This document shows, one piece after another, positions 14,516-22,024 of a stretch of DNA of 50,334 nt. Source of the stretch: Syntrophobacteraceae bacterium (GTDB lineage: Bacteria > Desulfobacterota > Syntrophobacteria > Syntrophobacterales > Syntrophobacteraceae). The stretch spans positions 1-50,334 of the forward strand of contig PXBG01000130.1 of NCBI GenBank assembly GCA_003566995.1. The letters run 5' to 3'. The notes beneath the pieces were generated by a model. It worked only from the letters and a program-made list of their open reading frames with translations. It was not told the DNA's origin and did not search any database. Within the stretch, counting starts at the first letter, position 1, and each line of letters begins with the position of its first letter. The position numbers were made by a program, and so were the translations under genes.

Positions 14516-15019
14516 TCAGTTGGCCTGCTGCATGCCTGGCTGCTGGCCATGTTCGCAGGGCCTCAGATATTCCAGTTCTTCCGGAAGTGCCGGACGCACA
14601 TGCACTATTTTCACTGAATAGTGAAGGTCTTTTCCCGCCAGGGGGTGATTGAAGTCGAGAACCACGCCTTCCTCCGTTTTGTCCACCACGAGGCAGCTGT
14701 ACTGGGCGCTCGTGTCCGGATTGGTGGCCATGACCCACTTTCCCTTCTCCAGGCCCCTTCCCTGGGGAAACTCTTCGTAGGTCTTCATCCTCACTTCATT
14801 GGGCTGATGAAAGCCGAAAGCTTCCCGGGCGGGAATCACGAACTGAACCTCCACTCCTTTTTCCAGCCCCATCAACCGCCTTTCCAGGGCGGGAAGCACC
14901 TGGTCGTAGCCCACCACAAAATTCATGGACGCGGGCATGTCTCCCCCTTTGACGCAGGAGCCGTCCTCCAGGTGCACCGAGTATTCGATGATGACAAAGG
15001 AATCCTTCATAATTTTCAT
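14516..15019 (-). CDS. FKBP-type peptidyl-prolyl isomerase (SlyD-like)
   Basis: A 167-residue FKBP-fold cis-trans prolyl isomerase of the SlyD type, a cytoplasmic chaperone. The FKBP core (MNFVVGYDQVLPALERRLMGLEKGVEV) is interrupted by an insert-in-flap region (AREAFGFHQPNEVRMKTYEEFP), and the fold closes with DFNHPLAGKDLHYSVKIVHVRPA. The short tail ends CEHGQQPGMQQAN rather than the long His/Cys tail of E. coli SlyD, so nickel binding is doubtful. ATG 15019 follows GAGGTGAC closely. It lies 38 bases downstream of the TPR gene and may share its transcript. Confidence 0.92.
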   Translation of the reverse strand: MKIMKDSFVIIEYSVHLEDGSCVKGGDMPASMNFVVGYDQVLPALERRLMGLEKGVEVQFVIPAREAFGFHQPNEVRMKTYEEFPQGRGLEKGKWVMATNPDTSAQYSCLVVDKTEEGVVLDFNHPLAGKDLHYSVKIVHVRPALPEELEYLRPCEHGQQPGMQQAN

Positions 15020-15057
15020 TTCGTCACCTCAAAGGAGCCCTCGCTGAAAGGGCCCCG

Positions 15058-15696
15058 TCAGCTTTGGTCGATGTTTTCCCATTCCGCCTGGGTGGCAGCA
15101 TCCAGGGGAAAACCCATGGTTTTGGCCCGGTTGAAATGTTCCATGGCTCTGGGAAGGTCTCCCAGCATGCGGTGGGCCACCGCCAGATTGTAGTGGGCGG
15201 GAGGGAACTTTTCATTGATCTCAAGAGCCTTGTGAGAAGCCTCGATGCTGGACTGAGGGTCTTCTGCCTGAATGTAGGCCACTGCGAGGTTGTTGTGAGC
15301 CTGGAGTTGGTTCGGGTCGAGCTCTATGGCGGTGCGGCTTGCTTCAATGGCGTTTTGGAAGTCACCTTGTTGAAGGTGGGCGGATCCCAGGTTGCTGTGA
15401 GCTGTGGCCATGCGGGGGTTGAGAGCGATCGCTCTGCGGTTTGCATCGATGCAGGCGTCGAGGTCTCCCTTTTGATAATGGATCCCCCCCAGGTTCACGT
15501 AAGCTTCCACCAGGTTGGGTTCGCACTCGATGGCCTGCTTGAATTCGGAAATGGCTTCTTCCAGCATGCCTTTTTGCGCGTAGGCAAGGGCCAGGTTGTA
15601 GTGAAGGGGAGCCGACGCGGGTTCGAAAAAAAGCTGTTGCTTGAGGTACTTGATGTGCAGGTTGAGTTTCATTTGCGCTTCACTGGGGTGCGACAT
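15058..15696 (-). CDS. tetratricopeptide repeat protein
   Basis: A 212-residue protein made almost entirely of TPR units. At least five 34-residue repeats are visible, with spacing such as APLHYNLALAYAQKGMLEEAISEFKQAIECEPN, VEAYVNLGGIHYQKGDLDACIDA and so on, to PPAHYNLAVAHRMLGDLPRAMEHF. There is no signal peptide or membrane segment, so it is a cytoplasmic scaffold with unknown partner. A TATAAT -10 box on the minus strand (15723-15728) lies just upstream, without a good -35 box. It is divergent from dsrD. Confidence 0.88.
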   Translation of the reverse strand: MSHPSEAQMKLNLHIKYLKQQLFFEPASAPLHYNLALAYAQKGMLEEAISEFKQAIECEPNLVEAYVNLGGIHYQKGDLDACIDANRRAIALNPRMATAHSNLGSAHLQQGDFQNAIEASRTAIELDPNQLQAHNNLAVAYIQAEDPQSSIEASHKALEINEKFPPAHYNLAVAHRMLGDLPRAMEHFNRAKTMGFPLDAATQAEWENIDQS

Positions 15697-16052
15697 GTCT
15701 CTTTACTCTCTCTGGGATTTATATTATACGCTGGTTTCGGGTTTCAGTGGCATGATGACCGGCTTTTCCAGGAGCAGCCGGCCGTGCCGTGAGATCTCTT
15801 TCAAAATACGGATGGAGAAACGTTCACAGTTCATACTCTCCGGTGAGGTGGCCCACGGCCGCAGGCAAAGGGCTGGCAGGGGGGTGTTCCACCTGATCTG
15901 CGGCATGTTCCCGTGTTCTCTTTGTCGCGCTTACTTATCAATTAGGTCCCCGTGTGTCAAGGTGCCGCGACCACCGGGCCCGACCCTGCAGGATACGGCT
16001 TGTGGGGGCTGTGGCCGCACAGGGAGCCGGCTTGTGCGGGGGGACTTTTTTA

Positions 16053-16080
16053 TTGACAAAGAGCCTTGAGCGCGATAAGG
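16053..16080 (+). promoter_or_regulatory. candidate promoter for dsrD
   Basis: TTGACA (16053-16058), a 16-base spacer and GATAAG (16075-16080). The start of transcription would fall at about 16087, exactly where the palindrome at 16087-16102 begins. A second TTGACA at 16121-16126 has no convincing -10 partner. Upstream of this, 15730-16050 contains only GC-rich short inverted repeats (for example CTGTGGCCGCACAG) and no gene I can support. Confidence 0.5.
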
Positions 16081-16086
16081 ATCCAA

Positions 16087-16102
16087 AGTGAATCTATTCA
16101 CT
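16087..16102. promoter_or_regulatory. CRP-type palindrome (GTGA-N6-TCAC) upstream of dsrD
   Basis: AGTGAATCTATTCACT is a perfect inverted repeat. Its core GTGA, six bases, TCAC is the half-site and spacing of the CRP branch; the deltaproteobacterial regulator HcpR recognises TTGTGA-N6-TCACAA. It lies 77 bases before the dsrD start and would overlap the transcription start of the promoter at 16053-16080, which suggests repression if that promoter is real. The Crp/Fnr protein at 719 has an FNR-type helix and is not the obvious ligand. Confidence 0.6.
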
Positions 16103-16178
16103 AGTGTTGCGCTTAAAGGGTTGACAGAATTCGTATTCTGTTGTTTTTTTGCGACCAATTCCTTACGAGGAGGCAGTG

Positions 16179-16415
16179 ATGAGCGAGGAATCCAAAGAAC
16201 GTATTTTGGAGTATGTCAAGTCACAAAAGAAGACCAAGCACTATTTCAACGATCTGTGCAAGGCCATTCCCGAGATCAAAATGATGCAGGCCAAAAAGAT
16301 CGTCAACGAACTGGTCAATGAAGGCAAGCTGAAATACTGGTCCAGTGGCAGCACCACCATGTACATGCTTCCCAGTGAAGGTGATGTGGACAAAGAAGAA
16401 AAGGGCATGAACTGA
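16179..16415 (+). CDS. dsrD: dissimilatory sulfite reductase-associated protein DsrD
   Basis: A 78-residue winged-helix-like protein, the same length as the Desulfovibrio protein. The family hallmark KYWSSGSTTMYML near residues 53-65 is almost unchanged, and KTKHYFNDLCKAIPEIK matches the N-terminal helices. DsrD has been reported to activate DsrAB allosterically. GAGGAGG precedes ATG 16179 by 6 bases. The unusual point is position: dsrD normally follows dsrB, whereas here it is first, separated from dsrA by 213 bases that hold their own inverted repeats. Confidence 0.93.
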   Translation: MSEESKERILEYVKSQKKTKHYFNDLCKAIPEIKMMQAKKIVNELVNEGKLKYWSSGSTTMYMLPSEGDVDKEEKGMN

Positions 16416-16467
16416 AAGTCCCGCCGACTGATCTTTCCATGGTTTTTCTATGCAATTCATATACATG

Positions 16468-16482
16468 CATGTTCAAAACATG
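16468..16482. promoter_or_regulatory. inverted repeats between dsrD and dsrA
   Basis: CATGTT-CAA-AACATG (16468-16482) is the clearest; GAGTTTTAACTC (16535-16546) and GGTGTTTGACACC (16575-16587) follow in the same 213-base gap. None has a T-run, so they are not ordinary terminators. They may be operators or a leader controlling dsrAB separately from dsrD. No strong promoter was found by eye. The dsrA ribosome binding site GGAGG (16616-16620) follows. Confidence 0.4.
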
Positions 16483-16628
16483 TTCAGGGATCAACGAGTT
16501 CAAAGCGATGTTATGTTCGATCAAAAAAGGGGGTGAGTTTTAACTCGGTACGCAGTTCTATACGTTGAGAGTGAGGTGTTTGACACCGTCGAACCAAAGA
16601 GTGAAATTGGCCTATGGAGGTAAATCGA

Positions 16629-17906
16629 ATGGCGCTTAAGCATGCAACTCCTATGCTTGATGAACTAGAAAAAGGGCCTTGGCCGAGCTTCGTGACAGAC
16701 GTGAAAAGACTTGCCGCTAAAGGCAACAAGATGTGCGAAGACTGGCTTGGGCTCATGGAATTGTCCTTTAAGGATAAAGAGACGCACTGGAAACACGGTG
16801 GCATCGTTGGTGTTCTGGGCTACGGCGGAGGCGTCATCGGCCGCTATGCGGATCGTCCTGACCTTTTTCCCGGTGTGGCCCACTTTCACACCGTGCGTGT
16901 GAACCAGCCTTCCGCTAAGTACTACACCACCGATGTGCTTCGCAAAATCTGCGACCTGTGGGACGCCAGGGGAAGTGGTCTCACCAACATGCACGGTTCA
17001 ACGGGCGACATCGTTCTCCTCGGCACCACCACCGACCAGCTCGAACCTCTGTTCTATGACCTGACCCATGACCTGGGAATGGACCTGGGCGGTTCGGGAT
17101 CCAACATGCGCACTCCCGAGGGCTGCCTGGGCAAATCCCGCTGTGAATGGTCCTGCATCGACACGCAGGAAATCATTCATGACATCACCATGGAATATCA
17201 GGACGCGCTCCACCGTCCCATGTTCCCCTACAAGTTCAAGTTCAAGGCCTCCGGCTGCCCCTGTGACTGTGTGGCCGCCATTGCCCGGTCCGACTGCTCC
17301 ATCATCGGCACCTGGCGGGACAAGATCCGCATCGATCAGGAAGCCGTGCGCGCCTATGTGGGCGGCGAGCTCTCTCCCCACGCCGGAGCCGGTGGAACTG
17401 AAAAGCGGGCGTTCGACATCAAGGAAGAAGTGCTCGATCTCTGCCCCACACGCTGCATGGACTGGGACGGAAAAAATCTCAAGATCTGGGACGAAGACTG
17501 CACGCGCTGCATGCACTGTATCCGTGTCATGCCCCGCGCGCTGAGGCCTGGTGTGGACACGGGCGCCAGCATTCTGGTCGGCGCCAAGGCCCCCATTCTC
17601 GAGGGCGCCCAGCTGTCCAGCCTCGTCATTCCATTCATGAAGATGGAGCCTCCTTTTGGGGAGTTCAAGGAATTCGTGGAAAAGATGTGGGATTGGTGGA
17701 TGGAGCAGGGCAAGAACCGTGAGCGTCTGGGCGAGACCATTCAGAGACTGACGCTGCGCGAATTCCTCAAGGTCTGCGACCTGAGTGCGGATCCACGCAT
17801 GGTGAGCACGCCTCGATACAACCCCTACATCTTCTACGATCCAGCGGATGTTCCGGGTGGCTGGGAACATGACGAAAAAGCTTTCCGTGAACGCCATCAA
17901 GCTTAG
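16629..17906 (+). CDS. dsrA: dissimilatory sulfite reductase alpha subunit DsrA
   Basis: A 425-residue catalytic-complex subunit that, with DsrB, reduces sulfite in the cytoplasm and passes sulfur to DsrC. The siroheme-[4Fe-4S] ligand cysteines are in [12 protein letters not shown] and in SGCPCDC (about residues 175-215). A ferredoxin domain insert carries CPTRC, then CTRCMHC (about 280-305). The N-terminal half holds the [18 protein letters not shown] parachute-domain segment typical of the family. ATG 16629 is 8 bases after GGAGG; a start at 16614 would overlap that element. It is followed 11 bases later by dsrB. Confidence 0.98.
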   Translation: MALKHATPMLDELEKGPWPSFVTDVKRLAAKGNKMCEDWLGLMELSFKDKETHWKHGGIVGVLGYGGGVIGRYADRPDLFPGVAHFHTVRVNQPSAKYYTTDVLRKICDLWDARGSGLTNMHGSTGDIVLLGTTTDQLEPLFYDLTHDLGMDLGGSGSNMRTPEGCLGKSRCEWSCIDTQEIIHDITMEYQDALHRPMFPYKFKFKASGCPCDCVAAIARSDCSIIGTWRDKIRIDQEAVRAYVGGELSPHAGAGGTEKRAFDIKEEVLDLCPTRCMDWDGKNLKIWDEDCTRCMHCIRVMPRALRPGVDTGASILVGAKAPILEGAQLSSLVIPFMKMEPPFGEFKEFVEKMWDWWMEQGKNRERLGETIQRLTLREFLKVCDLSADPRMVSTPRYNPYIFYDPADVPGGWEHDEKAFRERHQA

Positions 17907-17917
17907 GAGGTGAAACA

Positions 17918-19018
17918 ATGGCTTTTGATCCCAAGAACCTGATGAAAGATCGCATCACAGACATCGGTCCCCCGAAGTTCGACCAGTTTTTTCCCCCGGT
18001 CATCAAGGAAAACTTCGGCAAGTGGAAATATCATGAGATTCTGGAGCCGGGAGTTTTGGTGCATGTTTCCGAGTCGGGCGCAGAAATCCACACGGTCCGG
18101 GTGGGCACGGGCCGGCTCATCAGCACCGACCTGATCCGCGACGTCTGTGAAATCGCCGATAAGTACTGCGGCGGCCATTTGCGCTGGACCACTCGCAACA
18201 ACATCGAATTTCTGGTGAGCGACAAGTCCAAGCTTCAGCCCCTCATCGACGATCTTCGAAGCCGTGGAAACTGGTTCCCCATCGGTGGAACGGGCAACTC
18301 CGTGACCAACATCGTGCACACTCAGGGCTGGGCACACTGCCACACTCCTGCCATCGATGCTTCCGGTCCCGTCAAGGCGGTCATGGATGAGCTTTATGAA
18401 TATTTCGGTTCTCACAAGCTGCCCGCACAGGTGCGCATCGCACTGGCGTGCTGCCTGAACATGTGCGGCGCCGTTCACTGTTCCGACATCGCCATTCTGG
18501 GCGTGCACCGCAAGCCGCCTTTCGTGGAGCATGAGCGCGTGCAGAATGTGTGTGAAATTCCCCTCGTCATTGCCTCCTGCCCCACCGCGGCCATCAAGCC
18601 CAAAAAAGTCAATGACATGAAGAGCGTGGAAATCAACAACAGCCGCTGCATGTTCTGCGGCAACTGCTACACCATGTGTCCCGCGCTGCCCCTGGCCAAC
18701 CAGGACGGCGACGGCATTTCCCTCTGGGTGGGTGGCAAGGTTTCCAACGTCATCAATCCCCCCATGTTCTCCAAGCTGGCCGTTCCCTTCATTCCCCAGG
18801 AACCTCCCCGCTGGGAGAGCACCGTTTCAGCCGTCAAGAAGATCCTGGAAACCTATGCAGCGGGAGCGCGCCGTTATGAGCGTGTGGGTGACTGGATCAA
18901 CCGCATCGGCTGGGAGAGGTTCTTCGAGCAGTCTGGCCTGGAATTCGGGTATGAGCACATCGATGACTACCGCCTGGCCATGATGACCTGGAGAACCACC
19001 ACGCAGTTCAAGTTCTAG
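17918..19018 (+). CDS. dsrB: dissimilatory sulfite reductase beta subunit DsrB
   Basis: A 366-residue partner of DsrA. The family sequence is evident from [20 protein letters not shown] onward. The siroheme-[4Fe-4S] ligands lie in GWAHCHTP and [13 protein letters not shown] (about residues 140-190). The ferredoxin domain carries CPTAAI and [13 protein letters not shown] (about 228-253). In characterised enzymes the siroheme held by DsrB is the catalytic one. AGGAGG precedes ATG 17918. The 60-base gap before dsrN has no terminator, so the transcript should continue. Confidence 0.98.
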   Translation: MAFDPKNLMKDRITDIGPPKFDQFFPPVIKENFGKWKYHEILEPGVLVHVSESGAEIHTVRVGTGRLISTDLIRDVCEIADKYCGGHLRWTTRNNIEFLVSDKSKLQPLIDDLRSRGNWFPIGGTGNSVTNIVHTQGWAHCHTPAIDASGPVKAVMDELYEYFGSHKLPAQVRIALACCLNMCGAVHCSDIAILGVHRKPPFVEHERVQNVCEIPLVIASCPTAAIKPKKVNDMKSVEINNSRCMFCGNCYTMCPALPLANQDGDGISLWVGGKVSNVINPPMFSKLAVPFIPQEPPRWESTVSAVKKILETYAAGARRYERVGDWINRIGWERFFEQSGLEFGYEHIDDYRLAMMTWRTTTQFKF

Positions 19019-19078
19019 CTGATTCTCGGGGGATGGAGTGCAAAAGGTCCTTCGCTTCATCCCCGTTTGAGGAATATT

Positions 19079-20581
19079 ATGGCGTTTCAGAAACCGAGAC
19101 TGGTGATAGCAGCTCTCAGAGGGGGTTCCGGCAAGACCATTGTGTCTCTGGGGCTCACTGCAGCGTGGCGCCTTCATCGGGGTCTGAACGTCATACCCTT
19201 CAAAAAGGGGCCTGACTATATCGATGCGGGCTGGCTGAGTCTTGCGGCACAGACATCGTGCTACAACCTGGATCCTTTTTTGATGAGTTCCGATGCGATG
19301 CTGCGCTCATTTGTCTTTCGGTCAAGCCGAGGCGAAGGGAGTGTGGTCGAAGGAAACCGTGGCCTTTATGATGGGGTGGATGCTGATGGCAGCTACTCCA
19401 CCGCCGAATTGGCCAAGTTGCTCAAAGCACCGGTGGTTTTGGTCATCGATGCCACGAAAATGACAAGGACCGCGGCAGCTCTGGTCCTCGGATGTCAGCA
19501 CCTTGACCCCCATGTGCACATTGCGGGGGTGATTCTGAACCAGGTGGCTGGAAAAAGGCATGAAAAGGTGCTGAAAGGAGCCATCGAGCGCTCGTGCGGT
19601 GTGCCGGTGCTTGGAGTCGTTCCGAAAGTTGCAGAAAATGTTTTTCCCGAGAGGCACCTGGGGTTGGTTCCCCCTCAGGAGTCCCGTGATGCTCTTAGTT
19701 CCGTTGAATTCATGGCGGAAAAGATCCGTGAGTGGATCGACCTGGACGGTCTGTGGAAACTGGCTCAAACGGCTGGTGCCTTGGGTTGTCCCCTGCCGGA
19801 AGAAAAAATTTCAGGGAGTGAGCGGCTGTCGGCCGGTTCAGTGGTCATTGGGGTCATCAAGGATTCGGCATTTCAGTTTTACTATCCTGAAAATCTGGAG
19901 GCTTTGCGCCAGATGGGTGCGGAAATCGTGGAGATCTCCAGCTTTGACCGCAAACCCCTGCCGCAACTCGATGCCCTTTACATAGGGGGAGGCTTTCCCG
20001 AGACACACCTGGAGAATCTGGCCGCCAATGAGGTCTTCAAGGCCTCGGTGCGCGAGCAGATTGAAGGCGGTCTGCCTGTTTATGCTGAATGTGGTGGTCT
20101 CATGTTTCTTTGCCGTGGCATCACCCACCGCCAAAAGAATCATCCCATGGCGGGAATCTTCCCCTTTGAAGTGGTGCTGGAGAAAAAACCCCAGGGGCAT
20201 GGTTATGCTCTCCTGGAGTGCGTGAACAGTAATCCGTTTTACCCCGCGGGAACTTTGCTGAAAGGGCATGAATTTCACTACTCACGAGTTGTCGGCCACA
20301 AGCCGGCTTACCCCTTTGCCTTTAAAATGGCCAAGGGCCATGGAATAGTGGAAGGCTGGGACGGGATGTGCTATAAAAATGTCCTTGCCAGTTACTCACA
20401 TGTGCATGCCGTTGGCAATGAACAGTGGGCGAAGGGAATGGTGAAGGCAGCGCGAGAGTTTCGGCAGCGAAAGCAGGAATTATCATTGATGGGTGACGTT
20501 GATGCGGAACGGGGTGTGATTGGAACCCCTCGTTATTTAACTGTCCAATTGAGAGGAGAATTTGTCCATGGCAACAGTTGA
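19079..20581 (+). CDS. dsrN: cobyrinate a,c-diamide synthase-like siroheme amidase DsrN
   Basis: A 500-residue CbiA-family ATP-dependent glutamine amidotransferase. The N-terminal domain has the P-loop-like LRGGSGKTIVSLGL and PFKKGPDYIDAGW. The C-terminal class I amidotransferase domain carries VYAECGGLMFLCR with the nucleophile Cys at about residue 340, and the catalytic His in SYSHVHAVGN. In dsr loci this protein (DsrN) is thought to amidate siroheme to the siroamide used by DsrAB; cobalamin synthesis is the alternative role. ATG 19079 follows GAGG by 6 bases; TTG 19067 is in frame. The gene runs 14 bases into dsrC. Confidence 0.92.
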   Translation: MAFQKPRLVIAALRGGSGKTIVSLGLTAAWRLHRGLNVIPFKKGPDYIDAGWLSLAAQTSCYNLDPFLMSSDAMLRSFVFRSSRGEGSVVEGNRGLYDGVDADGSYSTAELAKLLKAPVVLVIDATKMTRTAAALVLGCQHLDPHVHIAGVILNQVAGKRHEKVLKGAIERSCGVPVLGVVPKVAENVFPERHLGLVPPQESRDALSSVEFMAEKIREWIDLDGLWKLAQTAGALGCPLPEEKISGSERLSAGSVVIGVIKDSAFQFYYPENLEALRQMGAEIVEISSFDRKPLPQLDALYIGGGFPETHLENLAANEVFKASVREQIEGGLPVYAECGGLMFLCRGITHRQKNHPMAGIFPFEVVLEKKPQGHGYALLECVNSNPFYPAGTLLKGHEFHYSRVVGHKPAYPFAFKMAKGHGIVEGWDGMCYKNVLASYSHVHAVGNEQWAKGMVKAAREFRQRKQELSLMGDVDAERGVIGTPRYLTVQLRGEFVHGNS

Positions 20582-20885
20582 GTTTAAAGGTAAAACTTTT
20601 GAAATCGATGAAGACGGCTTCATCACCAGTTTTGACCAGTGGAACGAAGATTGGGTTGACTATGTCAAGGAATCCGAAGGCATTTCCGAACTGACGGAAG
20701 AGCACTGGAAAGTGATCCACGTCCTTCAGGACTATTACAAGAAGCATGGCATCGCTCCAATGGTCCGCATTCTCACAAAAGTGACCGGTTACAAGCTCAA
20801 ATACATTTATGAGCTCTTCCCCTCGGGACCGGGCAAGGGAGCCTGTAAAATGGCTGGTCTTCCCAAGCCCACCGGCTGCGTGTAA
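20568..20885 (+). CDS. dsrC: DsrC sulfur-carrier protein
   Basis: A 105-residue DsrC with both redox-active C-terminal cysteines: Cys93 in GKGACKMAG and the penultimate Cys104 in PTGCV. These carry the sulfite-derived sulfur as a trisulfide. The flexible arm and the DWVDYVKESEG.SELTEEHW helices match the family. Having both cysteines marks a true DsrC rather than TusE or a regulatory homologue. ATG 20568 follows GAGAGGAG by about 9 bases and lies inside the end of dsrN, so the two are likely translationally coupled. dsrC is usually unlinked to dsrAB in sulfate reducers; here it is in the same unit. Confidence 0.97.
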   Translation: MATVEFKGKTFEIDEDGFITSFDQWNEDWVDYVKESEGISELTEEHWKVIHVLQDYYKKHGIAPMVRILTKVTGYKLKYIYELFPSGPGKGACKMAGLPKPTGCV

Positions 20886-20901
20886 TATTCTGGGGTTGTG
20901 T

Positions 20902-20942
20902 GCTCAGAAGAGGACTGCTGCCCCCTCTTCTGGGCTTTATTC
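20902..20942 (+). terminator. hairpin after dsrC, probable partial terminator
   Basis: GCTCAGAAGAGG (20902-20913) pairs over 12 positions with CCTCTTCTGGGC (20924-20935), followed by the modest TTTATTCT tract. It could end the dsr transcript or reduce read-through into the ferredoxin gene about 100 bases downstream. Confidence 0.72.
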
Positions 20943-21041
20943 TGTCAATTGGTCTGAAAGAGTTGATTTTTCCTGGTCTGCCGGGGGAAAGAGCGGAGAA
21001 GACCTGGTCTTTGCTCTGCCGGGATCAATGGAGGACACCTG

Positions 21042-21230
21042 ATGGGTTTCAATGTTACTGTTGATAAAGATAAGTGCAATGGCGATGCCGAATGCGTCGA
21101 TGTCTGCCCTGTAGACGTTTTTGAACTGATCGACGGCAAGGCTGAGCCTGTGAATGAAGACGAGTGTCTCGGTTGTGAAAGCTGTGTGGAAGTTTGTGAA
21201 ACAAACGCCATCACGGTGGAAGAAGTCTAA
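21042..21230 (+). CDS. 7Fe-type ferredoxin (Desulfovibrio africanus FdIII-like)
   Basis: A 62-residue two-cluster ferredoxin, cytoplasmic. The second cluster motif is standard: C42, C45, C48 and C52 in CLGCESCVEVC. The first is C12-N-G-D15-A-E-C18-V-D-V-C22-P, with Asp in place of the second cysteine. D. africanus ferredoxin III has this same CxxDxxC pattern and binds an interconvertible [3Fe-4S]/[4Fe-4S] cluster; the whole sequence is close to it. GGAGG precedes ATG 21042. It is the last gene of the dsr cluster and a plausible electron donor or acceptor there, which is inference from position. Confidence 0.93.
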   Translation: MGFNVTVDKDKCNGDAECVDVCPVDVFELIDGKAEPVNEDECLGCESCVEVCETNAITVEEV

Positions 21231-21255
21231 CGATCAGGGACTTGGATTTTTGTGA

Positions 21256-21297
21256 AAAAGAAAAAGCCATTCACCCAGGTGAATGGCTTTTTCTTTT
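21256..21297 (+). terminator. strong terminator closing the dsr cluster
   Basis: An A-rich arm ending GCCATTCACC (21266-21275) pairs with GGTGAATGGC (21278-21287) and continues through AAAAAG/CTTTTT, giving a stem of about 20 pairs with a very short loop and T-rich end. It is symmetrical and could also stop minus-strand transcripts leaving the cytochrome gene. Confidence 0.95.
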
Positions 21298-21361
21298 GTC
21301 CCCATGAGCCGAAGAAACGGGGGACATGGTTATGTGACGTGGGGCTGCCGCCAGCCGCCTT

Positions 21362-21805
21362 TCAGCGGGGGCTTGAGTGGCACCCCCTGCAGGTGGTGGG
21401 AGCTGTGCTGGTTCTGTCTTTTCTCACCTCTGCCCGGTGGCAGTCCTGGCACAAGTTGTGAAAAGCCAGTTTCAAGTTGAGTTTCTGATCATCAGGAGGC
21501 AGCCTCCTCTCGCCTTCAACGGTGGCTTCAAAATGGCATGTTTGGCACCTGTCAACGGGGTCACCTTCCTGCCAGATATTTTCACCATTCACGTAAACGT
21601 GATGGCATTGGTCGCAAGAAATGCTGTAGTCTTCCGCATGCTTTTCATGGGTGAACAGAACGGGGCCTCTCGTTCCATTGGGCCAGATGGTGGATTCTAT
21701 GTGAAAAACATCCTCCACATCCTCATGGGCGGTGACCACAAAAGCGGTTACGAACAGAACCAGAGCAATGGCTGCGGACAGGGTGAAGGTTTTTCTGAAA
21801 TCCAT
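21362..21805 (-). CDS. cytochrome c3-family tetraheme protein
   Basis: A 147-residue periplasmic multiheme cytochrome. An N-terminal hydrophobic segment (about residues 8-27) is a signal peptide or membrane anchor. Four CxxCH heme sites follow: CDQCH, CQTCH, CQDCH and CRGCH, with extra histidines (FTHEKHAEDY, HHVYV, AFHNLC) available as sixth ligands. The spacing fits the class III cytochrome c family rather than the classic type I c3 of Desulfovibrio. It is divergent from the hydrolase-OsmC gene across the palindrome at 21875-21892. Confidence 0.92.
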   Translation of the reverse strand: MDFRKTFTLSAAIALVLFVTAFVVTAHEDVEDVFHIESTIWPNGTRGPVLFTHEKHAEDYSISCDQCHHVYVNGENIWQEGDPVDRCQTCHFEATVEGERRLPPDDQKLNLKLAFHNLCQDCHRAEVRKDRTSTAPTTCRGCHSSPR

Positions 21806-21874
21806 GACTCACCGTTCCTCCTTCGGAGTTATGAAGCTTTCACGGGCAGCAGAATTGCCAAAAAAATCTTTTGA

Positions 21875-21892
21875 CCTACAATTCATTGTAGG
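21875..21892. promoter_or_regulatory. palindrome CCTACAAT-TC-ATTGTAGG, OhrR-like operator
   Basis: A perfect 18-base inverted repeat between the divergent cytochrome and hydrolase-OsmC genes. The core TACAAT..ATTGTA resembles published OhrR operators (TACAATT-AATTGTA), and OhrR-type MarR regulators control Ohr/OsmC peroxide-reducing proteins. A TTGACC at 21871-21876 overlaps it and could be a -35 box for the plus strand. No ohrR gene is in the window. Confidence 0.6.
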
Positions 21893-22024
21893 CAATGTGT
21901 TCCATGGGGGTCAAGGTTTTTGCCCTTTGGGCCGCTGAAGGGTCGTGAAGTCATGGAATGCTTGCCAAAAGCCGGTGAGGTTCCGTGGTTCCAAATGGGT
22001 TTGACTGAAAAGAGGAATTCTGAA

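Noticed and set aside
16998-17918. Minus-strand open frame of 306 codons
   Set aside because: Antisense to dsrA, which is unambiguous.
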